From positions 4,066,912-4,130,911 of the forward strand of contig JAVGVS010000019.1 of the NCBI GenBank assembly GCA_032718565.1: a DNA stretch of 64,000 nt, written 5' to 3'. Under the pieces are notes generated by a model. It worked only from the letters and a program-made list of their open reading frames with translations, had not been told where the DNA came from and made no database searches. Both the position numbers and the translations under genes were made by a program. Positions 33,200-44,632 of this stretch are shown here, in pieces; within the stretch, counting starts at the first letter, position 1; every line of letters begins with the position of its first letter. This DNA comes from Distichodus sexfasciatus. Its lineage: Eukaryota; Chordata; Actinopteri; Characiformes; Distichodontidae.

Positions 33200-33660
33200 G
33201 TCTGTGCATCGTGAGATGGAAAGGTAATGGAATGGAATGTAAAATAGGCTGGAGGTGGGCTGGTTCTCCATAAAGGGAAAGATGGAATGGGAATTATTGC
33301 ACTTTGAATAAGTCAGCTTGTCTCATTAGGAGTTCCGCCCAAAATGTTTGAACTTGTGAATAATGCAAACTCTTCACTGGGCTGAATCATCAAGTAATTG
33401 CTGTTGTTACTTTTCTAGTTTAAAAATTGTGATTTTTGGATAGAACCTTTTCTTTCTATAGTGGAAAAAGTCTGATCAAGTAATTGCTCTTGTTGCTTTT
33501 GTAACACATCTTTCACAGTGGAAAAATTGGTGTTATTTGATTTTAGCTCAGCATGTTCACTACATTTAGTGTTTATTCTCATCCTTTAAGAGTCCATGTA
33601 TATGTTCCTACTTATGACATTTTAATGGATAATAATCTATCTATCCATTCATTCGTCCAT
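33200..33660. other. Unassigned sequence
   Basis: Nothing recognised; two degenerate copies of a 'caagtaattgctNttgtt' motif lie at about 33392 and 33477. Confidence 0.3.
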
Positions 33661-33675
33661 CCGTCCATATATATT

Positions 33676-33757
<82 letters not shown>

Positions 33758-33783
33758 CATCCATCCATCCATCCATCCATCTA
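33676..33783. repeat. (CTAT)n(CCAT)n microsatellite
   Basis: About 20 CTAT units followed by about 6 CCAT units. Confidence 0.97.
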
Positions 33784-34315
33784 TCAAAGAAGAAGAAGAA
33801 GAAGAGCTTTGCCTTGACTGTCACCAAACCTGCTCATTACAGAAGTTGTATTTGTCAAAAAATTGGTTAGTGACAAGGTTTAACGAAAAAATAAAATAAA
33901 ATCAAATAACACATTTATAAAATTTACTTAAATGTTTCATTTATGGTCATTTTTGGGGAAACCCTTGAAACAGCTCGTAATCTCCATTAAATGGGTGCAG
34001 TTTATTGATATACCACAGCTGGAAGCGGGAGATATTATTAGGGACAGATCTGCAATAAATATGTGATGCTGACTGCTCTCTTTCTCGCTCTATGTCATAT
34101 TGACTTCAGTAGTTTTCCTTTTATTCGTCATTCATTGATAATGCTTTTACGTAACGTCGTCGTGGGGAAGGCAAGCTCATCTGTTCGTGTCGTGTGTACG
34201 GGAAGGAAGGCGGTGTGAGCGCTTGCTTTGTGACAACATGTGGCAGGAGTGTGAGGCAGTGGTGTGTCTTTATGATGGATGAGAGACGATCGCTCACTTC
34301 CTCTCCTCTCCACAC
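33784..34315. other. Unassigned sequence
   Basis: Starts with a short GAA run; 34150-34300 is GC-balanced and repeat-poor. Confidence 0.3.
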
Positions 34316-34340
34316 CTCTCTCTCTCTCTCTCTCTTTCCT
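34316..34340. repeat. (CT)n microsatellite
   Basis: Pure CT run that also forms an acceptor-like tract ending TTTCCTCAG at 34349. The following open stretch has no recognised homology. Confidence 0.9.
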
Positions 34341-34680
34341 CAGCCGACAGAGCAGGAAATGCAGCGTAGACTCCATCCGGCGTGTGACTCTGGCGTTCTA
34401 TCAAACAGAACTCTATCAGCTCTTGAGTCAATACCAGAGCAAGATGCGAGTTCCATTTTTCTTACTTCCTTTTGACATGAAGGCAAACAGGGATGCAGTT
34501 GTACAGTGGAAATGTGTAATAAGATATCACTCTTTCATTCACAAATTACATACTTGTTATTTATGAACATGCTAGTCACTTACAAAAAGTACTGCTTTAA
34601 ATGTCACGTCAAAAAGAGATTTAAAAATGGTATCGAAAATTACATTTATCAGTATGTGTAATGACCAAATAGCTTGTATT
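34341..34680. other. Unassigned sequence
   Basis: 34350-34460 is GC-balanced and open in two frames, neither recognisable. Confidence 0.25.
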
Positions 34681-35151
34681 TAACCAGTGGTGTACAGACA
34701 AACAAAAAGCCATAATTAAGTAAGTTAAAGTAAAGATTCTTTCAAAATAAAGGTAACCGAAAAATATGCTTGGCTGTCACACCATAGCAGTCTAACGGAG
34801 TTTGTTTATGCACAGATTAAAAGAACACTGCGGACAAAAAGCACCCTTGGCCTGAACCCAACCGAAGCTGGCAGCACTGCTTCTGTCGGAACTTCAGCCA
34901 AGGCTATCAAGCCACGCTCAGCTTAAAGAAGACCTTACACTGCCGTGTCACGACAAACAAATCTATTGAGCCCAGCAACCACAGTCGGATGAAAGCAGAC
35001 GAGAAGCTTTTAGATTTCAGACTAGCTTTTCAGATTAGTTATTTCAGATTAAAAAGTAGCTAAGCTACAGCCAAGCCACTGTTTTAACACAGTAGTTAGC
35101 TACACCATAAACTACAGAGAAAAAAGTAGCTGCCCTTACAAAAATGTCAGG

Positions 35152-35400
35152 CTTCTGGCAAGCTGTTGCAATGTTGAAGCAAATTTGCAGCAAGGTCACC
35201 AAATGTTCACTACAAGTTTGCCATCGCTGGCTAATTGTTTTGATAAATCACCAGCAAATACATTTACCACTAGTAGCAAATTGTAAACGTTTCTAGAACA
35301 TTGCTGCAAGTTTGTCACTATGGCAACATATTCTGGCAAACTCCACTGTTTGAGACAAGTTAACTACAAGTTTGCCGCAAACCTGCTACAAACATTTTGT
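35152..35400 (+). repeat. Interspersed repeat, also at 1966-2128 (inverted)
   Basis: Shares GCTTCTGGCAA, CAATGTTGAAGCAAATTTGC and AAGGTCAC with the earlier copy and extends further with ACAAGTTTGCC-type repeats. It lies inside the composite cluster. Confidence 0.55.
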
Positions 35401-35587
35401 TTTTGCAAGCTTAGCTAATCTGAATCTATTTCATGGCTATGGATTCCTGCTTCCATCTTTGCCGAGGTGGATTCCACTCTCTGACTCCATCTCACAGTTG
35501 CCAAGAGTGAGGCAATTAGCATGTGTCGCACAAACACGGCAGCCTAATTCAACACCAATCGGAAACACATCGTAGTTGAAAGTACAC

Positions 35588-36051
35588 ATGTGACCCTCCA
35601 CGGCAAAACCAGTCGCTTGTTGCAACGTAGGTTTCCGAGGAAAATGACCGTTTATGTTGCGTGGGGTAAAATTTGGGATTTTTTGTTTTTAGTGTTTTGA
35701 AACAGTGGAAGGTCTATACTGTACTGTTGTGAATAAATTTTGCTAAAATACTTACCCTTTCCATCCTAAAAACGTGACTTTCTTGAGGTGAGGAATTCAA
35801 TTCCAGCAGAATGTTAAAAGTTTCTGTTTTGACCGCTCTACTTCAATATTTACGGTAAATCCACTGGTTGACTAGCGTGAAGATATTTCTCCGGAATCCA
35901 TCTTAGTCTCGAGTTCAGTTAACCTTAGGTATAGACTATCCGTGTGGCTGTGAATGCAGCGTGGGCTACCGTAAATAAGCGTAGCCGCGACCGCACCAAG
36001 CGTCTGTGAGTGCTACGGCGATAGTCAACTTCAAAGGCAGATTTCTCCGTT
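35588..36051. mobile_element. Inverted-repeat DNA element, left end and body
   Basis: Starts at the terminal repeat TGTGACCCTCCACGGCAAAA and includes the body shared with 1-240. It breaks off at TTCTCCGTTT, where the outer hAT-like subterminal sequence resumes. It carries an 18-base gap relative to the first copy around 35930-35975. Confidence 0.7.
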
Positions 36052-36179
36052 TGCTTTTCTTAAAAATAGCATTAAAGTAGCTAGTTACTTTAAAAGCTAC
36101 TTCATTTTACTACTGATAGCTACAGAAAAAAGTAGTAAAGTTAGCAGTGTCACTACTTAGCTACTCTGCAACACTGGCA

Positions 36180-37025
36180 GACGGTCGAGAATGAATCACA
36201 AACAAACTTAAACGCGATGTAACTAGAGTCGCTAAGTGGGGCTCTCCATTTGCACGGTGCAACAATTAAACTATCAGAGACTCCTAACCCCCCCTTGACT
36301 TGTCAGCGCTTGATCTATAGCCCTCTTTGTCTTGTGTTGACTGTACGGGACGCCGACACAAATTGAATATTATGATAAACTGCTGCCTATTGTAGCAGCC
36401 GGAGCGTGCCTCCCACCTGTATAATCCCGTGAATAATGCTCTTTGTGACGAGCAGCTAGCTTCCATCTGCAGGGATCTGTCCTATCTGGGTTAACCGGGT
36501 TCTCCCTCCACAGCAACGCTGCACAATTTTTATGCTAGCTTTGTGTCGAGGCTGTTTAAATATAACGTTTCAAGGCCTCGCACGCCTGCATAAATCTTTT
36601 GTCTCCCACGTAAATCCTCTGGAACTGCATTGTAAATATGTAAAGAGAGGAAAATTGAGATATACTTAGCTGTAAGGGGCGGGGCATGGATTCTGTGACT
36701 GTGTGGAAGAGGACGGATGCTTTCAATCCGCTCAAATACGCGTGCCTACAATATGGCAAAACTGGTTGGGGGGGAAAATAGGTGGAATGAAAGCCAATCA
36801 AATAATACAGTGCCATCTGGCTTTCAGGAGATCTTTATATTGAATAAAAAGAGATGTCTTAGAGTTTAAATTTCAAATTCACTTGGTTGATATGTTGCTG
36901 GAAAACACATGAGAAATCTCCAGGCGATGACATGAGGCAGCTATTATGAGCTCAGACAATATTTTTATCCTATATTTTAGCATGAAGATAAGGTTATTAT
37001 AAACATTCAAAAATTATAAGAGAGA
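36180..37025. other. Unassigned, repeat-poor sequence
   Basis: GC-balanced from about 36280 to 36560 without recognised repeats; otherwise AT-rich. Confidence 0.25.
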
Positions 37026-37026
37026 A

Positions 37027-37112
37027 ATGAATGATGGTGATTAGTCTAGTGGTTAGGACACTCGTCTCTGAACCAAGAGGTCGTGGGTTTGAATCTTACC
37101 TCTGGCATGAAT
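37027..37112 (+). repeat. SINE-C head (tRNA-derived)
   Basis: A box region GATTAGTCTAGTGGTTAGGA and B box GGGTTTGAATC, same head as 31994. It ends near ACCTCTGGCATG without the conserved 3' segment. It is not scored as a tRNA gene because the acceptor stem does not pair. Confidence 0.7.
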
Positions 37113-37179
37113 ATTATCTCCTGACTCTATAAATGATACTGTTTTTATTTCATAGACTGTATAGAATTGTTCATATTAA

Positions 37180-37353
37180 AACTGTCACAGACCTCATGCA
37201 CATTCAGTACAGTAATTGTAGTCTGAGCACCATCCTAATTATCTCTCTGTCGTCTTCTAGTTTAAAGTGTATTTAAAGTGTATCATCTCGTCTCTCTGTA
37301 TACTTGTACAGCATATAGCAGAAATGACAATAAAGCTTACTTTGACTTTGGCA
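37180..37353 (+). mobile_element. Non-LTR retrotransposon 3' end
   Basis: Same tail as the insert at 21211: CATATAGCAGAAATGACAAT, AAAG and TTTGACTTTG. Includes CATGCACATTCAGTACAG matching GCACATTCAGTGTAAAT there. Body absent. Confidence 0.65.
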
Positions 37354-37768
37354 TTACCTTCACTGGGTACCTGAGTAAGACCATTAAAATTGTGTACTTA
37401 AAATACTAAATATCTGGCCATAAGTTACTGGAAATACAAAACACAACCACAAAATAATAATGTGCTAGGAAGTGTAGACATTCTAAGGCATACAGAATAA
37501 ACTGGAGGAAAGTGAATATTATTTTTTACAAATATTTGGTTGCGCCACCGAATATTTTTGTGGGGTTGAAGTTAAAAATACAGTCCGAAAATTTATTTAA
37601 ACACTTTGAAATTATATTTAACGAATGAGACTTGTTTAAATACATTGTTCAAAAACTCAACAATATGCATGCCATCTACAAAATAAAAATAAAATAAAAT
37701 AAATAATTAATAATGAATAATAAATATTTAGAAGCTTTATTTGTCATTGTCCCATATTTAAATGGAAT
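37354..37768. other. Unassigned AT-rich sequence
   Basis: Nothing recognised. Confidence 0.35.
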
Positions 37769-37770
37769 AG

Positions 37771-37817
<47 letters not shown>

Positions 37818-37847
37818 GTAATAGTAGTAGTAGTAGTAGTAGTAGTA
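37769..37847. repeat. (ATT)n(AGT)n microsatellite
   Basis: About 15 ATT units then about 9 AGT units. Confidence 0.96.
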
Positions 37848-39353
37848 AATACTATATTAAATTTCCGTTATAACTGTTGAAGGACTACATACAATTTTTC
37901 CATGTAGCTTTTTCAGGTGTGCTGTAACTTCTTCCAGTAAAAATTCATTATAAGTTTTATTCAGGTTTTATGTGACCTTATAAAAGCATTTTAGCAGCAA
38001 GTTCATCTGTTCTAGTACAAGCGCTTCTCTCTTTGCTTATCGCGCCTCCATGTGACATTTGACAGGTTTCTTCGCAACAAGTCCCAGGGAAGTGTAGCTG
38101 CTTTGTAGCCTCCAGCTCAGATTGCTTTAATTTAATTACCAGTGGGGAGGTATGAAAGGTCTCGGGAGCCTAGCAATGGAAAAGGGCAGGGGGTCGTCCG
38201 CCGTGACCCGGTAAATTTGTCTCCGAGATGGATTCACTCCTCGTAGCATCATAAAAAATTAAACGGCTCTCACAGGTGCTCGGCCACCTCATTAATTCTC
38301 AGAGACAGCTCAGTCACGGGACGGAGTGGCAGCACGCGACGCACAACTCATTAGCTGGTTATTCTTGCAGGTAATTGAGTAGCGCTCGGTTCGGCCATTC
38401 TGTCTCGCTTCTCTCGCCTGTAGAAAGTGGGCCAGAGCCAAACGCTCCCTGATTGAAACGTCAGCTTGTCCATGGTCTCACTCAGCGACTTTCTGGGGTG
38501 TTTGTTAGGGCTAAGCTCAAAGCTTCCTTCAGTCACTCTGGCAGGTACCTGTGGCAGTTTTCCTCTCAGCCACTCAGGTTGTTGGTCCCATCTTTATAGT
38601 ATTTTTTTCTGGACATTTTGCACCAAAATTGCAAGACAGGATATTGACAAGACAGGGGCCGATATTAGGCATTTTGCTGATTATGAGTATGTTTTGGTAC
38701 AGAGTAATTACAAGGTACGCTATTGCGGCTCCTGCCGACTCCTCTCTCTGCTGTTGCTCTCGACTCGCTGCTTCATTTAATGTCCCGCCCACAACAGTCT
38801 CTGACTGGCTATATGTCACACAAGTAGTAGCCAATCAGCGCTGAAGCCTTGTTGTCACTCATACCACACTCACACACAAGCACAGCATGAAGCTCCGAGA
38901 ACAGGAGAGAGGAGAGTTTAGATGAGCTTGATGTTTGTAAATTTTAAAATTTTGACAGAGATTTTCTTTTTTTCCATATCGGTTATCAGACTAACAATAA
39001 TTGTTATTGTTATTGTCCCCGGAAAAAACAATATTAGCCTCTTTTATACACATTAAGGGCCTGTTCCACCAAATGCGTTTTTGTGCTGAGAGTGGTCAAA
39101 ACCTCACTTCCAAAGTGCTTTCTCTGCGCTTCGAAAAGGTTGCTAAGTTACAAAATGCGTCAGTGGGCACTTCCACATTCCACAATGTTTAAACATTGTA
39201 GCGTTCTTTCAGTTCTTTCAGATCAGTAGTTTATGGCAGCAAAGATTCTCTGTACAATGGATTATCTGGACAATGGCATCTTGGCATTAGCAGCAGTGTT
39301 TGAACTAAATACATGTACTCGAGACGTAGAGATTGGGGTAAACAAATAGGGGT
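37848..39353. other. Unassigned; possible regulatory DNA at 38090-38480
   Basis: 38090-38480 is repeat-poor and GC-balanced with TTAATTA-like sites, in contrast to AT-rich flanks. 39055-39190 begins GGGCCTGTTCCACCAAATGC and may be a decayed MITE related to 60566. No exon found. Confidence 0.25.
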
Positions 39354-40870
39354 ACGTTCCCCCAAAACATAGTTGCTAACTCTGTTACAAGTATACATTA
39401 GCAACTAACATAGTGTACGTTAGCAACTAACATAGTGTACATTAACAACTAACACAGTGTATGCGTTAGCAAAATAACATAGTGTACATTAAGCAACTAA
39501 CATAGTGTGCATTAGCAACTAACATAGTGTACATTAGCAACTAATGCAATGCGTTAGCAACTAACATAGTGTACATTAGCAGCTTCAACAAAATGTACAT
39601 TAGCAACTAACATAGTGTACATTAGCAACTAATACGGTGTCACGTTGTAACTAACATAGTGTACGTGCTTAACTAACATAGTGTACATTAGCAACTAACA
39701 CAGTGTACATTAGCAACTAACATAGTGTGCATTAGCAGCACTAACATAGTGTATGTTAGCGGCTAACATAGTGTGCGTTAGCAACTAACATAGTGTACGT
39801 TGGCAACTAACATAGTGTGCATTTAGCAACTAATACAGTGTACATTAGCAACTAACATACATTAGCAACTAACTTAGTGTACATAAGCAACTAACATAAT
39901 TATGCGTTAGCAACTAACATAGTGTGCATTAGCAACTAACATAATGTACATTAGCAACTAACATAGTGTACCCCATTAGCAAGCTAATACAGTATGCGTT
40001 AGCAACTAACATAGTGTACATTAGCAACTAACATAGTTAATACGTTGTACTAACACCAAAGTGTACATTAGCAACTAACATGAGTGTACATTAGCAACTA
40101 ACATAATTGTGCGCTAGCAAATAACATATAGTGTAGCCACTAACATGAGTGTTGCATTTAGCAAATAACATGGTATGCATTAGCAGCTAACATAGTGTAC
40201 ATTAGCAACTAACATAGTGTCGTTAGCAACTAACATAAAGTGTACATTAGCAACCCCAACATAGTGTGCATTAGCAACTAACATAGTGTACATTAGCAAC
40301 TAACATAATTAATAGGTGTACTAACATAGTGTCACGTTAACCAAATAACATAGTGGCCATTAGCAACTAACATAGTGTACATTAGCAACTAACATAGTGT
40401 ACGATGTAATATAACATAGTGTACGTTAGCACCTAACATAGTGTACGTTAGCAAATAACATAGTGTACATTAGCAACTAACATAGTGTACATTAGCAACT
40501 AACATAGTGTACATTAGCAACTAACATAGTGTACATTAACAACTAACAACTAACATAGTGTACATTAGCAACTAACATAGTGTACGTTAGCCACTAACAT
40601 AGTGTACATTAGCAACTAACATAGTGTACGTTAGCCACTAACATAGTGTACATTAGCAACTAACATAGTGTACGTTAGCAACTAACATAGTGTACATTAG
40701 CAACTAACATAGTGTATATTAACAACTAACACAGTGTACGTTAGCAACTAACATAGTGTACATTAGCAACTAACACAGTGTACATTAGCAACTAACACAG
40801 TGTACGTTAGCAAATAACATAGTGTTGCTAACATAGTTAGCAAAATGTTAGCAACTATGTTTACTAAGAG
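39354..40870. mobile_element. Small MITE expanded into a 22-bp minisatellite array
   Basis: Outer arms are MITE ends: CCCCCAAAACATAGTTGCTA at about 39358 and TTAGCAACTATGTTTACTAA at about 40848, close to the arms at 54905. Between them lie about 65 tandem copies of a 22-bp unit, TTAGCAACTAACATAGTGTACA, all in one orientation. Units before about 40440 vary in length and sequence (insertions such as AGCAGCACTA, TAATACGGTG). Those after it are nearly identical. Compact copies elsewhere hold about two units. No coding content. Confidence 0.9.
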
Positions 40871-42101
40871 AAAGCTAACATATCAGAACACACAGGTGCA
40901 AGATGGAGGGAAATTACTGACAAACCACACAAGACAGATACAAGCACAAAAGGACGTTAGCAGCATCTAGTGGCCAGTCAGAGAAAAGTCCTGAGGAAGC
41001 TGTGACCAAAATCCTTTACTGGTTAGGGCAGTAACGATACATTGATCCACACTGATACATTGATTCAGTGATTAATGAGAAATGAACATCATTATACATA
41101 ATGTAACGCCACTTTATATTAAACAGAAGAGCTGATTTTTATTAAAAGAGAAGTTTATTTCTCATTTAAAGTTCATTAATCAAAATTATGAAAAAAATTG
41201 CTTTTTTAGTTGCTTTTTGTGATTTAATATGAATGGAAGTGATTGTGTTAAATTGGCAAATAATATTGTATCATAATGATCACCGCCTCCTTAACTAAAT
41301 TGAATCGAAATTATATTGTGGCAGACTTTGCGACATCAGCATCTTATCCACTGAATCCATATGATATTGTCATGTGATAAAATTTGTGATTTATAGTTCT
41401 ACTATTGGTCAGACTCATATATTTACCAATAACCCCTTGAAAGAAAAGTAATGAAAAGATGAAAGAATATGCAAAGTGATATACATTACTGGAAATTACA
41501 CGTTAATACTCATACAGCCCTGTGAACAGCATGTTCTCTTTTGCTGACATTTACGTTATGAATGTGCAGCAATTATCTGTGCATTAGCATCCTTTTCCAT
41601 AGGGTCTTTGTCACCCGTAAACCCGAGGAAAAACTTGCCTTGGCATTTGGAATGCCTCAGGTAATTTCAATCCTAAGCCCTTCATTGTGGCAGCGGCATT
41701 ACACGCAGGTGTTGGCAATCATGCAGTGACTTCTCTGTGATTATGCTTTCAAACAAACAAAAGATCAGAGAGGGAAGAGGCAGCGCAGGAAGAAGGAGCA
41801 CGTAGGCATTAGAGGGCTTTCTGATGAGGTCCACCACTGGAGATGCGGGTGGGAAGATGTGCGCACCTGCACTGTGTAGGCTAAAGTGCTTCAGTTGAGC
41901 TCAGATCATTTCTTTGAAACGTGGGTCTGTTTCCTCCAGCCCTGAGTTATATTCACATCCTAGAGATCATAAACACTAATGAGATATAATGAACACACCT
42001 CTGGAGAGAAGCCGTTCTTGACGTCATATTATTTTCACATAAATTCATTACATTTTACTTTAATTAGAATTAGAAGTCGACCACTATACCAAAATGCAAA
42101 T
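40871..42101. other. Unassigned sequence
   Basis: AT-rich to 41550; 41600-41930 is GC-balanced and repeat-poor, possibly regulatory. No exon recognised. Confidence 0.3.
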
Positions 42102-42640
42102 GGGGCAGTTGATAGCGTAATGGTTAGGACATTCTCCGGTTCGAATCCCAAGATACCGTCAGCAAGCACTGCTCCCCAGGCACCACCAAAAAACTGCCCA
42201 CTGCTCCTTCACGTATGGCTCAAATGCCAAGGTCGCATTTCGTTGTGGTGCACTGTGTATTGTCCGTCCGTCCGTTATCTGAAGCGCTTAATACAAACTG
42301 GGGTCGCAGCAGTGACTGGAGCGTATCCTGGGAACTACGTGCACAAGGCGGGGACCGAACCTCGGCAATCACCAACACACCGCAGGGCACACACACTCAC
42401 ACAATCACACTCTCACTCACACCTTACGGGACCAATTTAGAGTCGCAAGTCAACCTATAGTGCATGGTTTAGGACGGTGGGAGGAAAGTCCCGCGCGAAC
42501 ACGGTGGAGAGCATGCAAACTCCGCCTGACACAGAGATTGAACCCAGGACCTTCTCGCTGTGAGGCGGCAGCGGTAACTACTGTGCCACCGTGCCGCCTG
42601 TGTTGTATTCACAATAACAAAATAATCACTCACTTTTACA
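42102..42640 (+). repeat. SINE-A copy split by a SINE-B
   Basis: The 5' part (42102-42262) has the head GGGGCAGTTGATAGCGTAAT, B box GGTTCGAATCCC and body to TGTGGTGCACTGTGTATTG. The 3' end resumes at 42601 with TGTTGTATTCACAATAACA and AATCACTCACTTTTAC. The 338 bases between are a SINE-B. About 50 bases around the first GAGGTACTC block are deleted. Confidence 0.85.
42263..42600 (-). repeat. SINE-B copy nested in SINE-A, near full length
   Basis: Tail (CCGT)n, CTGAAGCGCTTAATACAAAC, GTATCCTGGGAACTACG, the CA-rich middle, GACGGTGGGAGGAAAG, CATGCAAACTCCGCCTGA, and the full head ending TGCCACCGTGCCGCC. It is the best reference copy of the family in this window. Confidence 0.88.
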
Positions 42641-42744
42641 ACTTTTATGAAAAACATCTGTTTTAAAGGAATAATAAGAAGGAAGCTCAACTAACCTAAA
42701 ATTTTCAATGGCAATATATTAAACATTATATTGAGTATTTACTT

Positions 42745-42925
42745 TATTACATATAGGCATTTAGTTTATTTCATTAGAAGACACTAATCCAAAATGTCCT
42801 ACCTTTACATATTTCATCAACAGTTATTCTGTAATAATTTTGGGTTAAGGGCCTTGCTCAGGGGCCTGGTGGTAGTAGGTTTAGAACCTCTGATGATCTG
42901 ATGATCACTAATCCAGGGTTTCAGT
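42745..42925 (-). repeat. SINE-C remnant
   Basis: GGGTTAAGGGCCTTGCTCAG followed by a degraded B-box-like GTTTAGAACCTCTGATG; resembles the middle and head of 31994. Strongly decayed. Confidence 0.45.
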
Positions 42926-44032
42926 CACTTAGATCAGTTTTTGATGCCTGGAACTGGTACTAAAAAAATGCACTGCATCCCAAATAGTTGGGTCAAGCAC
43001 TGTAATACTTCAACATTCCTTCCTAAACCTTAGTGTGAGTCCAGGGTACTGCTATATATACTACGAAACATGACATGACAGTGTTAGCTCTGTTTTTGTC
43101 TAGTTAGTCTTTGGTGACCTAATTTGTCGATTTTGATATTTTCTGCTGCCATGTAAATAATTCAATCAGACGCTCCATTCTCCCAGTATGTGTGCAGAAA
43201 ACACTTTTTAAGCAGCTGCATCGCTGCACCCCGTATTCATCACTCCGCTCATACACAATATCAATAAAGGCTTCAACAGATAGAATGATCCATTGAGAGG
43301 TAGGAAGCGAAGAAGGGAAACAAGAAGGATTGCTAAGATTCCACTTGGATAGTTTTGATTTAAGAGCCATTCCTTCTCCTGCTTCTTTTTTACTTTTCTT
43401 CACCTCTCTGTTTTTGCTGAAGAGAGCTTATCCTGGGGGATATTTGGAGGTTGTATTTGTCCAGCGAGCAGCCGTGGCAGAGCTCCCAGCTGTAATTGGA
43501 CCTGTCAGCCTATTCCAGGCAGAAGCAAGGAGAGATATTAAAAAGGCTCACCCCTTTACCACTCGGTCATAGCATATTAGGCCAGACTGGGTCTGAAACA
43601 CCACACATGTACACTTCAGGAATATAAACAGCAGTCACCAAGTGGAACACCCATGCTAATGCAGGACTGATTCCCTGGAAAAGGAAAGAAGCAGGCAAAA
43701 ATGACACAATTTCATACATGATTCCAAAGACGGGACCAGAATGGGAGTCATTCATCAACATTTTCTTACATTTGTTCTTAAGAGCATAAAAATATTTAAA
43801 TTTGTTGTACAACGGTGGAATTGAAGAAAACCCAATAAGGTCAAGTTTTGCACAGTCATGCAATAAAATGTGTTCACTGTTCACTGTTTGCAAACTCTAT
43901 TCTTACCTAAGAACATAATCTAAAGAAGTAAAATGGGTGAACATCAGAATCTCTGTGAAAACCATGTTTTAAAAACAAATTTCCTCTTAAGAACTGTTGG
44001 TACATAAGGCAAGTTGTCATGAAAAGTGTAAA
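42926..44032. other. Unassigned; possible regulatory DNA at 43400-43560
   Basis: 43400-43560 is GC-balanced and repeat-poor. The open frame crossing it (43330-43572) has no recognised domain. Confidence 0.25.
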
Positions 44033-44632
44033 TTAAAGGTCCCATATTATACATTTTTGAAACACTAATCATGTCTCTGAAATAGTCTCAGATTAGGCAT
44101 TTCCTCCTGCTTTGTACTCCTCTATTTCAGTCCCTTTCAGAACAGGTTGTTTCTCATTAGTATTCCTAAATGCAGATGAGCCGCTGCTGCCCACACACGT
44201 CCCACTCCAGAACTGGGGTGTAGACAGCATGGCGAGAGTTTACCTCACGTGAAAATAATCCACACGGCTGCTGCTAACAGACCATCCATGCAGCCGTACA
44301 TGTTCAACACAACACTCCGCTGGTAGACTCCTTCATTGCGATTCTTTCGCTAGCGCTTGTGAGAAAATCAGGATCGGGAAGCATTAGCAGTTCTACCTGG
44401 TGGGCGGAGCTTCTCACATAGGAGGGTGGAGTTATTCAAATGTCCCCTACTGTGATGTAGAAGTAGAGGAGGAATCTAAATGGCTCGCCATGATTTCTGA
44501 CATTCGTAAATTAATACTAACACAATTCACCATTTTTGATCAAACTTACAGTGTGTGTAGAGGCAATACAGACCCAAATGGATGTCCAAAGAACAGAAAA
44601 AGGTCAATTCTTTCATAATATGGGACTTTTAA
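44033..44632. mobile_element. TTAA-type inverted-repeat element, full length
   Basis: Bounded by TTAA on both sides. Ends AAGGTCCCATATTATACATT and TTCATAATATGGGACTTTT are inverted. About 600 bp. Interior blocks GTCCCTTTCAGAACAGG, AACTGGGGTGTAGACAGCA and GGGCGGAGCTTCTCA are shared with 61914 and in part with 4375. TTAA targets fit the piggyBac or Kolobok superfamilies; no transposase is present to decide. Confidence 0.85.

Larger units (their letters stand above)
35020..36178. mobile_element. Composite transposon cluster with hAT-like outer end
   Basis: The right end TAGCTACTCTGCAACACTG and abundant AAAGTAGCT/AGCTACTT repeats at 35040-35140 and 36070-36160 are the subterminal parts of one hAT-like element. 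Its interior is filled by two other repeats (35152 and 35588). No left terminus or 8-bp duplication could be matched, so the outer element is partly lost. Confidence 0.5.

Noticed and set aside
34349..34475. Exon after the CT repeat
   Set aside because: The acceptor-like tract is simply the microsatellite; neither open frame resembles a protein and no donor is evident.
39388..40830. Array considered as a CRISPR
   Set aside because: Units are directly tandem without unique spacers, and the genome is clearly eukaryotic.
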